In this document: positions 1-7,928 of the stretch, one piece after another
Position numbering within the stretch: position 1 is the stretch's first letter
How the letters are laid out: every line of letters begins with the position of its first letter
Assembly: GCA_003157715.1 (NCBI GenBank)
Contig: PMKK01000196.1
Span: forward strand, 3,085-34,027
DNA length: 30,943 nt
Source: Actinomycetota bacterium
GTDB taxonomy: Bacteria; Actinomycetota; Thermoleophilia; UBA2241
Reading direction: 5' to 3'
Notes under the pieces: generated by a model
Told to the model about the DNA's origin: nothing
The model's database searches: none
The model's input: only the letters and a program-made list of their open reading frames with translations
Position numbers and translations under genes: made by a program

Positions 1-2
1 CG

Positions 3-3000
3 TGGGAGGGCGTCAGAGTGACGCTGCACGACTACCCCTGCAGCGCGATCGCGGTCACCGAGCGCCGCGTGGCCGTCGCCGCCAGTCTCGACGACCCCGT
101 GCTCACCTCGACAGGCCGGGACTCACTCGAACGCTGGGGCTATCAGTCGCAGCTTGCGGTGCCCCTCCTGGCGCGCGACCAGGTCGTCGGGCTCCTCGAG
201 CTGTCCGACTACGTGGCGCGCGACTTCAGTGAACACCTCGAGCTGATCGAGGGGCTTGCCCGCGTCGCCGGGCGAGCACTCGACAACGCCGTCCTGTTCG
301 ACGAGATCCGCGGTCGCAACGTCATTCTCCACGAGCTCGTCGAGTTCGGCAGCCTCGTCACCAGGGCCGGCGACGTCACCGAGCTGCTGCGACTCGCGGC
401 CAAACGCCTGGTCGAGACGCTCGACGCAGCCGACTGCGACATCTTCACGCTCGACGGCGACACACTCTGCAGCCGCGTGAGCTACGACCGCAACGGCTAC
501 GACGATGCCTCGGTCGGACATTCGCTGCGCGTCGACGACTTCCCCAACACCAAAGCGGCGGTCGAGTCGCAGGAGATCGCCGTGATCTCCTCGCCCGACG
601 ACCCTCGCATCGACGCCGACGAGCTCCACGTCTTCGCCGAATGGGGTTTCAAGAGCAATCTCTCACTGCCGCTCGTGGTCGACGGCGTCGTCAACGGCCT
701 GATCGACATCTACTCCGACACTCCGAGTGAGTTCACGCAGTACATCGACTTTCTCAAGACGGTCGGCCAGCTCCTCGCGGGTGCGCTCGGCAAGGCGCGC
801 CTGCTCGAGCGCCTCGAGGAGAGCAACCACGAGCTGCGCGAGCTCGTCGACTCCGGGCTCGAGTTCGGCGCCTCGCTCGAGCTCGACGAGGTGCTCTACT
901 CCGTCGCCGGCCGCATGCGGACCCTTGCCGACGCCGAGGTGTGCGAGGTCTACAGTCTCGAAGGCACCGACCTCGTCACCCGCAGCTGCGTCGACCGTAG
1001 CGGACGCGACGACGCCGAAATAGGCATGCGGCGGCCCATCAACTCTCGACGCGCGGCTCAGAGGGCCGTCGAGACGCGGCAGCCGGTGACCGTGCGCGAC
1101 GCCGCGACGGAGGACGACATGGGGCCCGCGGAGCGCGCTCACTTCCTCACATCGGGGTACCCGGCCAGCATCCGCCTGCCGCTGATCGTGCGTGGCGAGG
1201 TGATCGGCCTGGTCGGATTGTTCGACGGCCACCCGCGCGAGTTCCCGGGCGTCGCGCTCCTGCAGGGCCTGGCCCAGATCGCCGCCCAGGCGATGGCCAA
1301 CGCCCGCCTCTTCCACCAGCTCGATGAAAGCAGCAGCCGGCTGGCGGTGGTGAACGAAGCCAGTCTGCAACTCTCCTCGACGCTCGAGCTGCGCGACATC
1401 CTCTTGTCGACGGCCGAGCGGCTCTGCCGGATCGGGGCGGTGCCGACCTGCCACATCTACCTCCTCTCGGGAGCCGATCTGCTGTGCGTGGCGAGCGTGA
1501 AGGACGGCGCGATCTTCGAGGACCGGGAGGGCACACTGCACCCCCTCGACGACCGGGCCGCGGTGAAGCTCGCCGTTTCGGGTCGCGCGACCCGGCAGCT
1601 CTCGTCACTCGACGACCCGCGGCGCAAGCATGCCGAGATCACGGAGCTGCGGCGATTCGGCTACGAGAGCGAGCTCGTCGTGCCACTGATCGCCAAGGGC
1701 AGAGTCATCGGACTGGCTGAGCTGCTCGACGTCAAGAGCCGCCGCTTCGAGGTCGACACCGTGGCCACGATCGAGGCGGTCTGCCGCGCCGCCTCGCTGG
1801 CGATCGACAACGCCAACCTGTTCGAGGCCGTGCAGCTGCGCCGCAGCGAGACCGAGCTGCTCAACGCCATCGCCCGGCGCACGTCGTCGAGCCTGCAGCT
1901 CGGCGAGATCGCCGCGGCCACCGCCGACGAGCTGCGCCAGCTCATCGCCTTCGAACACGCCGATCTGGTGCTCGCCCGCGACGGCGGAGAGCTCGTCACC
2001 ATCTTCTCGTCGGACGGTCACACGAGCGGCAGCGAGCCGCCGACGGCCACCCGGGAACAGCGCGCCGCGCTCGCCACCATCCGCGACGAGCTGGTGGTGG
2101 TCTGGGAGGCCGGCGCCACGCCGTCGTTCGACGGCAACACCCGTCGCGACGTTCACGATGCCGGCGCCAGCATCGCGCTGCTGCACGGCGAGGAGCTCAT
2201 CGGCGTGCTCAACCTGACGGGCTCCCAGGAGCACGTCTTCGCCTCTGTGGATCGCCGCCTTCTGGAGCGCGTCGGCACGCACCTCGCACTGGCCCTGAAC
2301 AACGCCCGGCTCTACGAAGAGATCAAGCGCATGCACCTGGGCAACCTCAAGGCCTTGAGCTCGGCCCTGAACGCCAAGGACTACTACACGCTGGGCCACG
2401 CCGCGCGCGTCGGCGCCTACATGGTGCTGCTCGGCCACGAGCTCGGCTGGTCGGAAGAGACGACCCACGAGGTCGAAGAGGCGGCCTACCTGCACGACAT
2501 AGGCAAGATCGGCGTCTCCGACCGCGTGCTGCTCAAGCCGAGCGGCCTGAACTCGCGCGAATGGGAGCTCATGCGCCAGCATCCGATCTTCTCTGCCGAC
2601 ATTCTGCGGCCCCTGTTTGCCGACGACCTCGTGCTCGGCGTGCGCCACCACCACGAGCACTGGAACGGCTCCGGCTACCCCGACGGGCTGGCCGGCGAGG
2701 CGATCCCGCTCGTGGCGCGCGCTATGTGCGTAGCCGATTCGTACGACGCCATGTCCTTCCGGCGGCCGTACCGCCACGCGCTGCGCTACCACGAGGCGCT
2801 CGCCGAGCTCGACCGCTGCGCCGGGACACAGTTCGACGCGACCATCGTCGAGGCGTTCAAACGCGTGCTCTTCCGACTCCAGGAGCAGCACGTCAAGGCG
2901 CGCGACATCGCCGCCCTAGCTGCCGCACGGGTCGACCCGGTCGCGCACGCCGCGTTGCGCGAGCCGCTCGACGAGGGCCGCCCTGAGTACGGGGACATCG

Positions 3001-4511
3001 CGGCCCAGCTGCGCGTCGTGCGCGACGCTCACCCGCAAGCGCGGTTCATCACCACGGTGGTGACCGACGAGGACGCCAAGTGCTTCATCGTGGTCGACGC
3101 CGAGGACGCCGAGGGGGAGCATTCGCCCCTGGGCAGCGAGGTCTTCGCCGACGACGAGCTCATGGAGACCTTCGCCGGTGCCGCGCCCGACGTCAACGTG
3201 CTCTATGTCGACCAGTGGGGCGTCTGGGCGAGCGGCCTGGCTCCCGTGCGTGACGCCCGCGACGAGATCGTCGCCGTGGTCCAGGTCGACACCGCGCCGG
3301 CCGGCGTGAGCGGCACCGAGATGGAGGGTCTGCGCAGCGACGTGGCCCAGGCGTTCGCCTCGATGTTCCAGGCAGCGACCGCCCGCCTGAACCGCATCGA
3401 GCTCGACGCCATCACCGACGGCCTCACGGGTCTCTACAACCATCGCTACCTGCACGAGCGCCTGTCCGAAGAGCTGGAGCGCGCCCGCGCGGACAACCGG
3501 CCGCTCTCGCTGCTGTTCTGCGGCCTCGACCAGTTCAAGGCCTTCAACGACCTCCACGGCCACAGCGCGGGTGACGGCGCCTTGCGCGCCGTCGCGCGCG
3601 CTGTCGACGGCGCCATCAGGCAGGTAGATCTGGCGGCGCGCTACGGCGGCGAAGAGTTCGCCGTCATCCTGCTGGACAGCGACGCCGACGCCGCCGCCGA
3701 GGTAGCCGAACGGATCCGGTCGGAGATCGCCGCCACCCGAATGGGCCCCGACGGCCGGGCGCACCTCACGATCAGCATCGGTCTGGCCTCGTTTCCGTCC
3801 GACGCCGCCCTCAAGGAGGAGCTGCTCGACAAGGCAGACTGGGCCATGCGCGTGGCCAAGCGCCGGGGCCGCGACCGGGTCGTCACCTTTGCGGCCGGCC
3901 AGTCCGACGACGCGCCCGCGGAGATCGGGCACGTCGCGGGACGAGCGAGTCTCGCGGCCCTGGCCGACGCGGTCGACGCCAAGCATGAGACGGCCCACGC
4001 ACCATCGCGCGAAGTGGCGCGCATCGCCGGACTGCTGGCCGCCGAGCTCGGCTTCGAGGGCCTCGCCACGCAACGAGTGATCGAAGCGGCGCGACTTTGC
4101 GACATCGGTGAGATCGGCGTGCCCAGCGACGTGCTGAACAAGCCGGGAAGACTGACGCCCGACGAACGGCGGCTGATCGACGAGCATCCGGTCGCCGGCG
4201 AACGCCTGCTGCGCAGCCTGGGGTCCAGCGAGCAGCTCGCCCAGGACGTCGCCCACCACCACGAGCGCATCGACGGCACCGGGTATCCAAGCGGACTGGC
4301 CGGTGAGGCCATCCCGCTGCACTCTCGCGTGGTGCTGGTCGCCTCGGCCTACTGCGCCATGACCGGTCCGCGAGCCTACGCGCCGCAACTCGACGCGACC
4401 GAGGCGATGGCGGAACTGCGACGCTGCGCGGGCAGCCAGTTCGACACCCGCGTGGTCGAGGCCCTCGGCCGAGCGCTCTCGCGTGCGCCGGCCGCCCTGA
4501 CCGACGACTGA
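3..4511 (+). CDS. Multi-GAF / HD-GYP / GGDEF / degenerate HD-GYP cyclic-di-GMP signalling protein (5' end outside window)
   Basis: Cytoplasmic signalling protein predicted to both make and degrade cyclic-di-GMP. The frame is open to the left edge and the first GAF domain is incomplete, so the true start lies upstream. Residues are numbered from the GTG at base 18. GAF domains lie near 1-95 (partial), 105-255, 275-435, 445-605 and 614-770. HD-GYP 1 (about 776-960) is intact: H826-D827 with G829-K830, H877-H879, GYP at 886-888 and a VADSYDAM segment. A Cache- or PAS-like region lies near 990-1100. GGDEF (about 1131-1290) has GGEEF at 1210-1214 and an inhibitory RxxD site at R1201/D1204. HD-GYP 2 (about 1305-1490) is degenerate: CDIGE at 1361-1365 replaces HDxGK, and VASAYCAM replaces VADSYDAM, although HHH 1413-1415 and GTGYP remain. 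No transmembrane segment is visible, so input is probably through ligands bound by the GAF domains. Domain calls are confident; net activity is not predictable. Confidence 0.93.
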   Translation, partial: WEGVRVTLHDYPCSAIAVTERRVAVAASLDDPVLTSTGRDSLERWGYQSQLAVPLLARDQVVGLLELSDYVARDFSEHLELIEGLARVAGRALDNAVLFDEIRGRNVILHELVEFGSLVTRAGDVTELLRLAAKRLVETLDAADCDIFTLDGDTLCSRVSYDRNGYDDASVGHSLRVDDFPNTKAAVESQEIAVISSPDDPRIDADELHVFAEWGFKSNLSLPLVVDGVVNGLIDIYSDTPSEFTQYIDFLKTVGQLLAGALGKARLLERLEESNHELRELVDSGLEFGASLELDEVLYSVAGRMRTLADAEVCEVYSLEGTDLVTRSCVDRSGRDDAEIGMRRPINSRRAAQRAVETRQPVTVRDAATEDDMGPAERAHFLTSGYPASIRLPLIVRGEVIGLVGLFDGHPREFPGVALLQGLAQIAAQAMANARLFHQLDESSSRLAVVNEASLQLSSTLELRDILLSTAERLCRIGAVPTCHIYLLSGADLLCVASVKDGAIFEDREGTLHPLDDRAAVKLAVSGRATRQLSSLDDPRRKHAEITELRRFGYESELVVPLIAKGRVIGLAELLDVKSRRFEVDTVATIEAVCRAASLAIDNANLFEAVQLRRSETELLNAIARRTSSSLQLGEIAAATADELRQLIAFEHADLVLARDGGELVTIFSSDGHTSGSEPPTATREQRAALATIRDELVVVWEAGATPSFDGNTRRDVHDAGASIALLHGEELIGVLNLTGSQEHVFASVDRRLLERVGTHLALALNNARLYEEIKRMHLGNLKALSSALNAKDYYTLGHAARVGAYMVLLGHELGWSEETTHEVEEAAYLHDIGKIGVSDRVLLKPSGLNSREWELMRQHPIFSADILRPLFADDLVLGVRHHHEHWNGSGYPDGLAGEAIPLVARAMCVADSYDAMSFRRPYRHALRYHEALAELDRCAGTQFDATIVEAFKRVLFRLQEQHVKARDIAALAAARVDPVAHAALREPLDEGRPEYGDIAAQLRVVRDAHPQARFITTVVTDEDAKCFIVVDAEDAEGEHSPLGSEVFADDELMETFAGAAPDVNVLYVDQWGVWASGLAPVRDARDEIVAVVQVDTAPAGVSGTEMEGLRSDVAQAFASMFQAATARLNRIELDAITDGLTGLYNHRYLHERLSEELERARADNRPLSLLFCGLDQFKAFNDLHGHSAGDGALRAVARAVDGAIRQVDLAARYGGEEFAVILLDSDADAAAEVAERIRSEIAATRMGPDGRAHLTISIGLASFPSDAALKEELLDKADWAMRVAKRRGRDRVVTFAAGQSDDAPAEIGHVAGRASLAALADAVDAKHETAHAPSREVARIAGLLAAELGFEGLATQRVIEAARLCDIGEIGVPSDVLNKPGRLTPDERRLIDEHPVAGERLLRSLGSSEQLAQDVAHHHERIDGTGYPSGLAGEAIPLHSRVVLVASAYCAMTGPRAYAPQLDATEAMAELRRCAGSQFDTRVVEALGRALSRAPAALTDD

Positions 4512-4534
4512 GAACGACCGAACCCGGAACTGGC

Positions 4535-4574
4535 GAGGCGCGACGCGGGTCCCCCCGGACCGGCGCCGCGCCTC
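4535..4574. terminator. Candidate bidirectional terminator hairpin
   Basis: Perfect 8-bp arms gaggcgcg (4535-4542) and cgcgcctc (4567-4574) enclose a G/C-rich loop that can pair further. It sits between two convergent genes, the cyclic-di-GMP protein ending at 4511 and the small protein ending at 4587. There is no T-tract, as is common for hairpin terminators in high-GC bacteria. Function is inferred from position. Confidence 0.4.
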
Positions 4575-4586
4575 ATGTGGTAGTGC

Positions 4587-4787
4587 TCAAACGGTCAAAA
4601 ACGAACTCAGGTAGTCGCCGATCTCGTGATCCTTGGCGCCGATCTCGAGAGTAGTGAGCAAACGGCACAGGCTGTGATCGTCGCCCACGAGCAGGGCACC
4701 GAGATTATTATAGCGATTCAGCATACCGTCAACGACCTCCGCCTTCTCCTTGCGAGTCATTGCCGTCCTTCCCTTCAGAGTCTCCAT
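4587..4787 (-). CDS. Small uncharacterised protein (66 aa)
   Basis: I do not recognise this family. The product is soluble and mostly charged, with a single Cys, no signal peptide and no membrane segment; leucine-rich stretches in the second half look amphipathic. Two starts are possible. The ATG at 4787 follows a G-run (ggggga) about 7 nt upstream. An internal ATG ten codons later (protein beginning MTRKEK, 57 aa) follows a gaagggaagg sequence. Codon use is less GC-biased than in the neighbours: the stretch around 4700-4720 contains att, ata and aat codons. That supports a distinct origin, or at least shows it is not a shadow of a GC-rich gene. It is convergent with the large signalling gene, and the 340 bp upstream holds an unusual repeat cluster and a hairpin. 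Function unknown. Confidence 0.6.
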   Translation of the reverse strand: METLKGRTAMTRKEKAEVVDGMLNRYNNLGALLVGDDHSLCRLLTTLEIGAKDHEIGDYLSSFLTV

Positions 4788-5128
4788 GTCATCCCCCCGT
4801 TGCTACCTTCTGACAATGGCATCGCCAGCGGCGCCCAAGGCAGAGATAGGACGAGCGTCTATGTCGCCAGAGCGGCCTACGCCGGAGCACCCGAAGGAAG
4901 CCGGATCCGAGCCTGACGAAGGTCGCGCCGAGAGCAGAGCGGCACATCGAATGCGTCGCCGCCGGAGGCGACGCCAGGGAGTAGGTTTCACGACGTACCT
5001 CATATCTCGTACGTCCTATATCGCTGCCAATCCTGTCTCGTACGTCGCATGTCGCTGCCGACGGCTCCCGGTCGGCGCGTGAGGACGCGTGGCCAGGGCC
5101 CCGGAGAGAGCCGGTACGCCCGGGTCGG
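4788..5128. other. 341-bp gene-free stretch with hairpin and repeat cluster upstream of the small protein
   Basis: No convincing coding region. It holds a strong hairpin at 4953-4974 (gcgtcgcc / ggcgacgc, 6-nt loop), which would lie in the leader of the leftward small gene. It also holds a cluster of GTACGTC motifs at 4992-5046, listed separately. The right-hand end is the 3' flank of the ureohydrolase gene. Confidence 0.6.
4992..5061. repeat. Inverted plus direct repeat cluster built on GTACGTC
   Basis: GACGTAC at 4992-4998 and GTACGTC at 5009-5015 form an inverted repeat with a 10-nt spacer. The 11-mer tctcgtacgtc at 5005-5015 recurs at 5036-5046, exactly 31 bp (about three helical turns) later. 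Similarity continues through a shared tcgctgcc at 5021-5028 and 5052-5059. The layout resembles a set of binding sites for a DNA-binding protein. It lies about 210-270 nt upstream of the small leftward gene and just past the end of the ureohydrolase gene. Confidence 0.55.
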
Positions 5129-6211
5129 TCAGGGCCGCTGCAGGGCGAGGCCGGCAATGACCTCGAGGGCCGCCCGCGCGGCGAGCTGGCTGAGATGCCC
5201 CTGCAAGTCGTAGCGCGGCGCGAGACAGCAGATGTCGAAGCCGGCCACCGGACCCCGGGCGATCACGCGCAAGGCTCGGATGAGCTCGCGCGCCGACAGG
5301 CCGGCCGGGTCGGGGTATTTCTGGCCGCCGTGAGCGGGGTCGACCACGTCGATGTCGAGTGAGACATAGAGGGCCTCGGTGCCGGCCGAGGCCGTCTCCA
5401 GGGCCTCCTGGGCGACGGTGGCGATGCCCAGCTCGTCAACGTCGGCCATCGTGTAGTAACGGTAGCCCAGCTCCTCGGCGACGGCCCTGTCGGCCAGCGA
5501 CTCGCGACCGCCGCGCAGGCCGATCTGGACGAAGTTCTCGGGCTCCACGACGCCCAGATCGAAGGCCCGCGCCCACTGCGACCCGGCCCAGTACTTGGGC
5601 TCGTAGCTCATATCGAAGTGAGAGTCGAACACCACGACGCCGAGCTTGCCGTTGAGCTTGCCGGAGAGCACCTGGAGCACCGGGATGGGGATCGCGTGGT
5701 CGCCGCCGAAGACGATCGGCACGGCGCCGGCGGCCAGGATATCGGCGAGCTTGGCGTGGGCCCGCAGAAAGGTCTCCTCGACATCGTCGGACACGACCGC
5801 GACGTTGCCGTAGTCGACCACGCTCAGATGGTCGAGAATGACGAGATCGGGGTCGGCCTCGGGCACGAAGCCGCGCCCATGACGCAGCGAGTAGAACACC
5901 GAGTGACGGCGGATGGCGTCGGGGCCGGCGTCGGCTCCGCTGCGGTAGTAGATGGAGCCGTCGGGCGCCGGGGCGGCGCCGGCCGGCGCGTAAGTCGCGG
6001 GGTCGAGCAGCTTGACGCCCTCGAACGGGATGCCGAGTATCGCCACGCCGGCGCCCTCGAGCTCGGCCGGCGAGCACGCCGCCGGCGCCTCGATGAAGGT
6101 CGGCACGTCGCCGTGCAGGATGGGCGCCATGACCCGCTCCGGCCGGCCCTTGCGCGCGGCCGCCTTGGCGGCGCCGCGTTCGAACGCCTCTCGCACCTTC
6201 TTCGCATCCAT
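5129..6211 (-). CDS. Ureohydrolase (arginase/agmatinase-fold) family protein
   Basis: Binuclear-manganese hydrolase fold that cleaves amidino groups, as in arginase, agmatinase and formimidoylglutamase. The metal ligands are all visible: GGDH with H172, the DSHFD motif with D196, H198 and D200, and the SLDIDVVDP motif with D286 and D288. The length of 360 aa is slightly above the usual 300-320, with an N-terminal extension of about 50 residues. The segment that usually reads D-x-V/M-E-V-x-P, whose Glu binds the guanidinium group, reads DICCLAP at 326-332, so the Glu position is Cys329. That argues against simply calling it agmatinase or arginase. The ATG at 6211 has ggaggg about 12 nt upstream. 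It stands alone, with no linked polyamine or arginine gene. The family is confident; the substrate is unknown. Confidence 0.9.
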   Translation of the reverse strand: MDAKKVREAFERGAAKAAARKGRPERVMAPILHGDVPTFIEAPAACSPAELEGAGVAILGIPFEGVKLLDPATYAPAGAAPAPDGSIYYRSGADAGPDAIRRHSVFYSLRHGRGFVPEADPDLVILDHLSVVDYGNVAVVSDDVEETFLRAHAKLADILAAGAVPIVFGGDHAIPIPVLQVLSGKLNGKLGVVVFDSHFDMSYEPKYWAGSQWARAFDLGVVEPENFVQIGLRGGRESLADRAVAEELGYRYYTMADVDELGIATVAQEALETASAGTEALYVSLDIDVVDPAHGGQKYPDPAGLSARELIRALRVIARGPVAGFDICCLAPRYDLQGHLSQLAARAALEVIAGLALQRP

Positions 6212-6528
6212 CTGCGCTCAACCCTCCGTCGAAGTCTGTGCCGGCGTCTGTCGCGGACACCCGACGCGGGCGCCCGCGAACGGACCATCGTAGTCTATGC
6301 CAAGAGGGCGCGGCGATGAGGCTCCGCTGGGCTCCGCAGGGCGGTCCCGGTCCGCGCGCGGGTGGCCGCGAGTCGCCCCCGTGGCGACGGCGCGAGCGGC
6401 CAGCGGCCGACCGGCCGCGTCCCGGCACGGACCGCAAGCCGGCCCGCCACGACTTGCCGCAGCGGCACGAATCGGGTACAAACGAGTTCCGCGCCTCTCC
6501 GCGAGGCGGCGCGCCGATCACCACGCGT
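6212..6528. other. 317-bp intergenic region between ureohydrolase and tRNA-Ala
   Basis: Very GC-rich, with no supported gene. It must hold the leftward promoter and leader of the ureohydrolase (ribosome-binding ggaggg near 6223-6228) and the rightward promoter of the tRNA (6454-6482, listed separately). I see no other element. Confidence 0.5.
6454..6482 (+). promoter_or_regulatory. Putative sigma-70-type promoter of tRNA-Ala
   Basis: TTGCCG at 6454-6459 and TACAAA at 6477-6482 are separated by 17 bp. They match bacterial -35 and -10 boxes and would start transcription near 6489, about 40 nt before the tRNA. Assignment is by motif and position only. Confidence 0.55.
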
Positions 6529-6604
6529 GGGGCATTAGCTCAGCTGGGAGAGCGCCTGGATCGCACCCAGGAGGTCAGCGGTTCGATTCCGCTATGCTCC
6601 ACCA
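6529..6604 (+). tRNA. tRNA-Ala (anticodon CGC)
   Basis: A complete 76-nt cloverleaf. The acceptor stem ggggcat pairs with atgctcc and includes the G3-U70 wobble pair that is the alanine identity element. The D-arm is gctc/gagc. The anticodon stem cctgg/ccagg encloses loop atcgcac, giving anticodon CGC, which reads GCG, a common Ala codon in GC-rich genomes. The T-arm is agcgg-ttcgatt-ccgct. Discriminator A is at 6601 and the genome encodes CCA at 6602-6604. Confidence 0.98.
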
Positions 6605-6733
6605 CTCCCGTCACTCCGACAACATTCTCCCTGCGAATGGGGCGGCCTTGACCGGGGATCGATGGCATCCGAGAGATCGGCGACGCTTGGCTCGATGGTG
6701 GTGAAGCTGTTCGCCGCAGCGACGCCGCAACCC

Positions 6734-6772
6734 GCGACCGGCTGGCCGCCCGAACAGCGGCCGGCCGGTCGC
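6734..6772. terminator. Long 16-bp hairpin between tRNA-Ala and the sigma-partner gene
   Basis: Arms 6734-6749 and 6757-6772 pair over 16 bp, with one wobble or mismatch, around the 7-nt loop ccgaaca. No T-run follows. It lies 130 nt past the tRNA and 85 nt past the 3' end of the leftward gene at 6858, so a bidirectional terminator is the simplest reading. The rest of 6605-6857 holds nothing I recognise. Confidence 0.5.
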
Positions 6773-6857
6773 CTCATCGCTCGCCCGTCGGGCAAGACGC
6801 CGCCACGTGCTCTGTGGCCCTGCGGTCACGAACCCTGACCCTCGGGGCGCGCCGACG

Positions 6858-7928
6858 TTAGTGGACCCCGGTCACGACCGGCGACTCGGGCGGGGCGACG
6901 TCAATGGCATTCTCGGGTACCGTGACCGCAGGCGCAGAGCCAAGCGGGCTGTAATCGGCCGAGTACACCCAGGAACCTTGTGCGCCGTAGCTGGCCTTGA
7001 GCTGACGGATGATGCCGTCCTTGCCCACTGTCAGCTCGATGTTCACCGGCGTGGACGGGGAGTCAGCGCCGCCGAGGGGACGTATGGCGTAGGGGAACCC
7101 CGTCTTGCCGACGATCACTGCCGCCGTGCCGTTGGCGCTAGAGGTCGTGGAGCCGTCAGCGTTCGCCGTCTCTTTGAGATCCTTCATCGCGGCGGCGATC
7201 TTCTTCAGCGTGTCGCCGGAGATATCGGCACGCGTGGGGGCGAGCCATTCCTGGCCGAAGCTCCGCGGATCGCCGGAACCGTAGTCACGCCAGCGGCCAT
7301 CGAGCAGATTCGTCCCATCATTGGCTTGGCCGCTCTTCGACCCGGCCTTCGGTGGTCCGAGGCGTTGATACAGTTTCCCGTCGACGAACCGCACTTCCTC
7401 GGGAAGAGCCTTTGAGTCGCTCGCCAGCGAAACGTCGTCGCCGTTCCACCTCAGCGTGTTCGTGATCTGAGCCGTGCCGTTGTGGCTGATCCGGGCGATC
7501 ACCACGCCCGACTTCGAGGCGGCGGTCGCCTGCGCGGCATTCTTGAGGGCCGCGTAGGCGTTCTCGACCAAACTGCCATGGGAGGCACCGGTTGTGACCA
7601 GGATGGCGCCGACCGCGACGCCGGCCAGTACGGCAGCCCCGGCGGACGCCCAGGCCAGGCGCGCCCGCCGGCGAGGGCCGCGCGCCTCGAGGGGACGCGA
7701 GGGGAGCCGGCGGGACACGGCGGACACGGCTGCGCCGCCGGAATTTGCCAGCGAGCCTGGGTCGCTGGCAAGCTTCTTGGCCGTCTGCGCACCGGCGGAA
7801 GACCGCCTGTCGTCGAGCGACGACCGCACGATCATCTTGCGGGTGCCCTCGCGGATGGAGGGATCGTCAGGGCGCATTCTGCGAGCGGGGTCGGCCGCCC
7901 GCACCAGTTCAATGACGCGGTCATTCAT
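6858..7928 (-). CDS. Single-pass membrane protein paired with the ECF sigma factor (putative anti-sigma/sensor)
   Basis: 356 aa, starting at the ATG at 7928 with a clear AAGGAG 7 nt upstream. A cytoplasmic N-terminal segment of about 90 residues rich in Arg, Asp and Ser is followed by one membrane segment (about 91-113, Ala/Gly/Val-rich) and an outside domain of about 240 residues rich in Thr, Ser and Gly. The outer domain resembles the lipoprotein-like substrate-binding folds found behind actinobacterial ECF sigma factors (CU044_5270-type proteins). The HxxxCxxC zinc motif of classical anti-sigma factors is absent from the N-terminal part. The start overlaps the end of the sigma gene by 8 nt, so translation is probably coupled. 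A role as anti-sigma factor or surface sensor is inferred from context. Confidence 0.75.
   Translation of the reverse strand: MNDRVIELVRAADPARRMRPDDPSIREGTRKMIVRSSLDDRRSSAGAQTAKKLASDPGSLANSGGAAVSAVSRRLPSRPLEARGPRRRARLAWASAGAAVLAGVAVGAILVTTGASHGSLVENAYAALKNAAQATAASKSGVVIARISHNGTAQITNTLRWNGDDVSLASDSKALPEEVRFVDGKLYQRLGPPKAGSKSGQANDGTNLLDGRWRDYGSGDPRSFGQEWLAPTRADISGDTLKKIAAAMKDLKETANADGSTTSSANGTAAVIVGKTGFPYAIRPLGGADSPSTPVNIELTVGKDGIIRQLKASYGAQGSWVYSADYSPLGSAPAVTVPENAIDVAPPESPVVTGVH

Noticed and set aside
1605..2891. 428-codon minus-strand frame inside the c-di-GMP gene
   Set aside because: Shadow frame of a long GC-rich gene with unmistakable HD-GYP and GAF motifs on the other strand.
6529..6604. 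tRNA-Ala considered as an integration site of a mobile element
   Set aside because: No second copy of the tRNA 3' end, no integrase and no phage or conjugation genes are seen in the window.
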